Below are positions 6,057 to 7,406 of a stretch of 7,406 nucleotides of DNA, in pieces. How positions within the stretch are numbered: position 1 is the first letter of the stretch; the number at the start of each line of letters is the position of its first letter. A program made the translations under genes and the position numbers. The notes below the pieces were generated by a model. The model had not been told where the DNA came from, made no database searches, and was given only the letters and a program-made list of their open reading frames with translations. The DNA is taken from contig DTYT01000049.1 of the NCBI GenBank assembly GCA_012961745.1, positions 1-7,406 on the forward strand, in the 5' to 3' direction. Source of the stretch: Kiritimatiellia bacterium. Its GTDB lineage: Bacteria; Verrucomicrobiota; Kiritimatiellia; B70-G9.

Positions 6057-6132
6057 TCCTCCGGGGTCAAAACAAACCCGCGCCCGGACGCCCGACCTGG
6101 CACCCGACCGTCCGGCGATTCCGGGATGTAAA

Positions 6133-6159
6133 ATAAGGGGTCGGCCCCACATCTTCAAG
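6133..6159 (-). promoter_or_regulatory. Sigma-32 (RpoH)-type heat-shock promoter of grpE-dnaJ
   Basis: On the minus strand CTTGAA (6159-6154) is followed after 13 bp by CCCCTTAT (6140-6133). The established RpoH consensus is CTTGAAA, an 11-16 bp gap, then CCCCATnT, so both boxes and the spacing fit. Transcription would start near 6127-6125, giving a leader of about 80 bases before the grpE TTG at 6043. The position upstream of a chaperone operon strengthens the call. No CIRCE inverted repeat (HrcA operator) is present. A short GGGG/CCCC dyad overlaps the spacer and -10 but is too small to call a terminator. Confidence 0.75.
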
Positions 6160-6205
6160 CCGCGTCCGGCTGGATGTCTTCCTCCTGGCCGGAATGGGGA
6201 TTGAC

Positions 6206-6241
6206 GAGTGCAACGGATTGTGCCAAGACTTGTGCGAGGGA
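6206..6241 (+). repeat. Three degenerate 12-bp tandem units before the zinc-ribbon gene
   Basis: GAGTGCAACGGA (6206-6217), TTGTGCCAAGAC (6218-6229) and TTGTGCGAGGGA (6230-6241) repeat with a strict 12-bp period. They share G-T-G-C at positions 3-6, A at position 8 and G at position 10. The last unit contains the GAGGG ribosome-binding site of the following gene. If the in-frame ATG at 6194 were the start, the units would encode a Cys every fourth residue (ECNG, LCQD, LCEG). Could be a regulatory array or chance. Confidence 0.35.
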
Positions 6242-6244
6242 AAA

Positions 6245-6814
6245 ATGACCGAGTTCATCTTCTATTGCGCTCACTGCGGCGCAAAGCTGTCGGCGGACGA
6301 CAGCGAGATCGGGGAGGAATTCGACTGTCCTACCTGCGGAACCACCCAGAAGGTCCCGGACAGCAGCACCACGGCCACCCGTTCGGATGAGCAGCCGGTC
6401 TCCACTACTGAACAGCGGCCTTCCCCTGCAGAGATCACGCAGCCCCGCGATCGGGCGCCCGCCAAGCCGGCCAGCCGCAAGCTCGTCATCAAGACCTCGC
6501 AACTGGAAGAGGAGTTGGCCGAACGCGAAACCGCCGAGAAGCTGGAGGAAGAAGTGGAAGAGGAAGTAGCCGGTTCCGGGCTGCGGATGCTGGGCATGGC
6601 CATCGGGACCGCATCGGTGATCCTGTTCGTGCTGGCTATTGTCTGGATGGTCTACGCCGCCAGCAGCGCGAATCGTGAATGGTGGATCCTGATGCTGACC
6701 TTCCTCAGCGTGTTCGTCTTGTCCCTCATGGGGGTGGTGGTTGCGGTCCTCGCGTTCCGTGTCGAAAGAATCACCGCCCTGGTGGAGATCGCACACCTCG
6801 AAATGGAAGAATAG
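6245..6814 (+). CDS. Zinc-ribbon protein with two C-terminal transmembrane helices
   Basis: A 189-residue membrane protein of unknown role. It starts with a zinc ribbon: C8-A-H-C11, sixteen residues, C28-P-T-C31, in the layout common to small bacterial zinc-ribbon membrane proteins. A Ser/Thr/Pro/Glu-rich linker (about 39-80) follows. Then comes an acidic helical or coiled-coil stretch (86-109) rich in Glu. Two hydrophobic helices (about 114-138 and 146-171) are joined by a short loop (SSANREWW), and an acidic tail ends the protein. Both termini probably face the cytoplasm, given the ribbon and two crossings. ATG 6245 follows GAGGG (6236-6240) by four bases. An in-frame ATG at 6194 would add 17 residues but has no ribosome-binding site. 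It is divergent from grpE-dnaJ and convergent with nadK. Similar architectures are frequent in Planctomycetes/Verrucomicrobia-type genomes, to my knowledge. Confidence 0.88.
   Translation: MTEFIFYCAHCGAKLSADDSEIGEEFDCPTCGTTQKVPDSSTTATRSDEQPVSTTEQRPSPAEITQPRDRAPAKPASRKLVIKTSQLEEELAERETAEKLEEEVEEEVAGSGLRMLGMAIGTASVILFVLAIVWMVYAASSANREWWILMLTFLSVFVLSLMGVVVAVLAFRVERITALVEIAHLEMEE
6445..6463 (+). repeat. 19-bp exact direct repeat, copy 2 (inside the zinc-ribbon gene)
   Basis: Identical to 5065-5083. Here it encodes part of the Pro/Arg-rich linker (RDRAPA). The two host genes are unrelated and on opposite strands, so protein homology does not explain the match. Confidence 0.6.
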
Positions 6815-6871
6815 AGGCTGCTTCACGGCGGGCTCCTCAAAGCCCGGAGGGGCGGGGAGCCTCCGCAGCCT
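6815..6871. terminator. Branched inverted-repeat structure between convergent genes
   Basis: Directly after the stop codon at 6812-6814, AGGCTGC (6815-6821) pairs perfectly with GCAGCCT (6865-6871). Inside are two more hairpins: CGGGCT (6829-6834) with AGCCCG (6841-6846), and GGAGG (6846-6850) with CCTCC (6860-6864), sharing base 6846. The whole can fold as a three-armed structure at the 3' end of the zinc-ribbon gene. There is no T-tract on either strand, so it may stall polymerase or protect mRNA ends rather than act as a classic terminator. Confidence 0.4.
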
Positions 6872-6874
6872 TAT

Positions 6875-6886
6875 GGCGGCGCCGCC
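6875..6886. repeat. 12-bp perfect palindrome between convergent genes
   Basis: GGCGGCGCCGCC is a perfect palindrome four bases after the inverted repeat and 18 bp from the nadK stop codon. It could be a protein-binding site, or pair in alternative RNA structures of transcripts arriving from either side. In GC-rich DNA such a palindrome may also be chance. Confidence 0.4.
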
Positions 6887-6903
6887 ACCCCCGGTCACCG
6901 CGG

Positions 6904-7406
6904 CTAGACCGACGACCCCCGCCAGTGAAGCTTGTGGCGCAGTAGGGCAAAGTAACGCGTGCTTTCCAGAAAGACGATGTGCGCGGTGCGGACGCTCTTC
7001 TTTACCGTCAAGCAGTCCCCCTCGGCGACCCGCTCGTGCTGCTGGCCATCCGCCGAGAAGAGTAGTCGCTTCGGCGTATCCCCAACCTGTACTTCCACGA
7101 CGCTGTCAGCCGAAAGGATCAGGGGGCGGTTGCTCAAGGTGTGGGGACATATCGGATTGACGATCATGACATTGCAGCCCGGATGCACGATCGGGCCGCC
7201 CGCGGAAAGAGAATGCCCTGTACTCCCGGTGGGCGTGGAAACAATCAAACCATCACAAACATAGGAGGTTACCGCTTCCCCGTTGACCGCAACCTCCAAC
7301 GTCGCCACCCGCGTGGTCTCACCCCAGCCCATGGCGAAATCATTCAAAGCATGGTACTCGGAGACCTCCCCGGTCTGTGCCCGCCGGATCGTGCACCGCA
7401 GAATGA
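6904..7406 (-). CDS. nadK: NAD kinase, C-terminal part (runs off the window)
   Basis: Phosphorylates NAD to NADP in the cytoplasm. 166 C-terminal residues are present; the N-terminal domain with the GGDGT motif lies beyond 7406. The visible part begins ILRCTIRRAQTGEVSEYHAL and continues ALNDFAMGWGE, then ADG-like CDGLIVSTPTGSTGHSLSAGGP, NPICPHTLSNRPL and the beta strands of the C-terminal domain, the standard NadK order. The TTG at 7347 is internal (the Leu of ALND), not a start. The usual STPTGSTAY reads STPTGSTGH, so Ala-Tyr is replaced by Gly-His at the NAD-binding loop. The end, LRHKLHWRGSSV, is basic and typical of NadK C-termini, where LxxKLxW is common. It is convergent with the zinc-ribbon gene, 89 bp apart. 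Confidence 0.95.
   Translation of the reverse strand, partial: ILRCTIRRAQTGEVSEYHALNDFAMGWGETTRVATLEVAVNGEAVTSYVCDGLIVSTPTGSTGHSLSAGGPIVHPGCNVMIVNPICPHTLSNRPLILSADSVVEVQVGDTPKRLLFSADGQQHERVAEGDCLTVKKSVRTAHIVFLESTRYFALLRHKLHWRGSSV

Noticed and set aside
6136..6147. Small GGGG/CCCC dyad followed by TTATTTT on the minus strand, terminator-like
   Set aside because: The stem is only four base pairs, no gene ends there on that strand, and the same bases form the spacer and -10 of the heat-shock promoter.
6202..6226. Sigma-54-like TGGCAC...TTGCA on the minus strand, pointing to grpE
   Set aside because: The gap between TGGCAC and TTGCA is 6 bp, not the 5 the factor requires, and spacing is strict for sigma-54. 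The sigma-32-like promoter nearer to grpE is a better explanation.
6201..6230. TTGACG plus AAGACT as a promoter for the zinc-ribbon gene
   Set aside because: The -10 is poor (three of six), and the start point would fall nearly on the ribosome-binding site, leaving almost no leader.
6044..6244. CIRCE operator (HrcA site) search between grpE and the zinc-ribbon gene
   Set aside because: No TTAGCACTC-N9-GAGTGCTAA-like inverted repeat is present; the single GAGTGC at 6206-6211 has no opposing GCACTC arm.

Overview
This is a GC-rich bacterial window made mostly of housekeeping genes, with two less familiar proteins in the middle. High G+C at third codon positions, a Sec-type signal peptide, a heat-shock promoter of the sigma-32 kind, and zinc-ribbon/membrane and NadK sequences that remind me of Planctomycetes-Verrucomicrobia-type or uncultured bacteria point to a diderm (Gram-negative-like) organism. 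I cannot name the phylum from sequence alone.

Layout. Positions 1-256 are a leader, possibly with the tail of an unseen upstream gene. Then on the + strand come purH (257-1882, last two steps of IMP synthesis); a hairpin and a candidate promoter (about 1888-1968); a small exported protein with a DOMON/CBM9-like Ca-binding-type loop (2005-2586); and, overlapping it by ATGA, a 559-residue cytoplasmic protein (2583-4262). That larger protein has an N-terminal helical module and a long coiled coil. Its C-terminus looks like a histidine-kinase dimerisation (HisKA) domain without the phospho-acceptor histidine and without an ATPase domain. Convergent to it, only 21 bp away, is a minus-strand heat-shock operon: grpE (6043-5456), then dnaJ (5450-4284). 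It is preceded by a good sigma-32-like promoter (CTTGAA-N13-CCCCTTAT). Divergent from grpE is a zinc-ribbon, two-helix membrane protein (6245-6814). The window closes with the C-terminal half of NAD kinase on the minus strand (7406-6904), convergent to the membrane protein.

How the genes fit together. grpE-dnaJ encode the nucleotide-exchange factor and J-domain co-chaperone of DnaK. dnaK is not in the window. purH and nadK are independent nucleotide-metabolism genes. The 2005-4262 pair is the only place that suggests an undescribed function: an exported beta-sandwich protein translationally coupled to a pseudo-kinase-like scaffold. I saw no RNA genes, CRISPR arrays, insertion sequences, phage genes or recognisable defence system.

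Start codons were revised from the longest possible reading frames where ribosome-binding sites or signal peptides decide: purH 257 (ATG), exported protein 2005 (GTG), dnaJ 5450 (GTG), grpE 6043 (TTG), zinc-ribbon protein 6245 (ATG).
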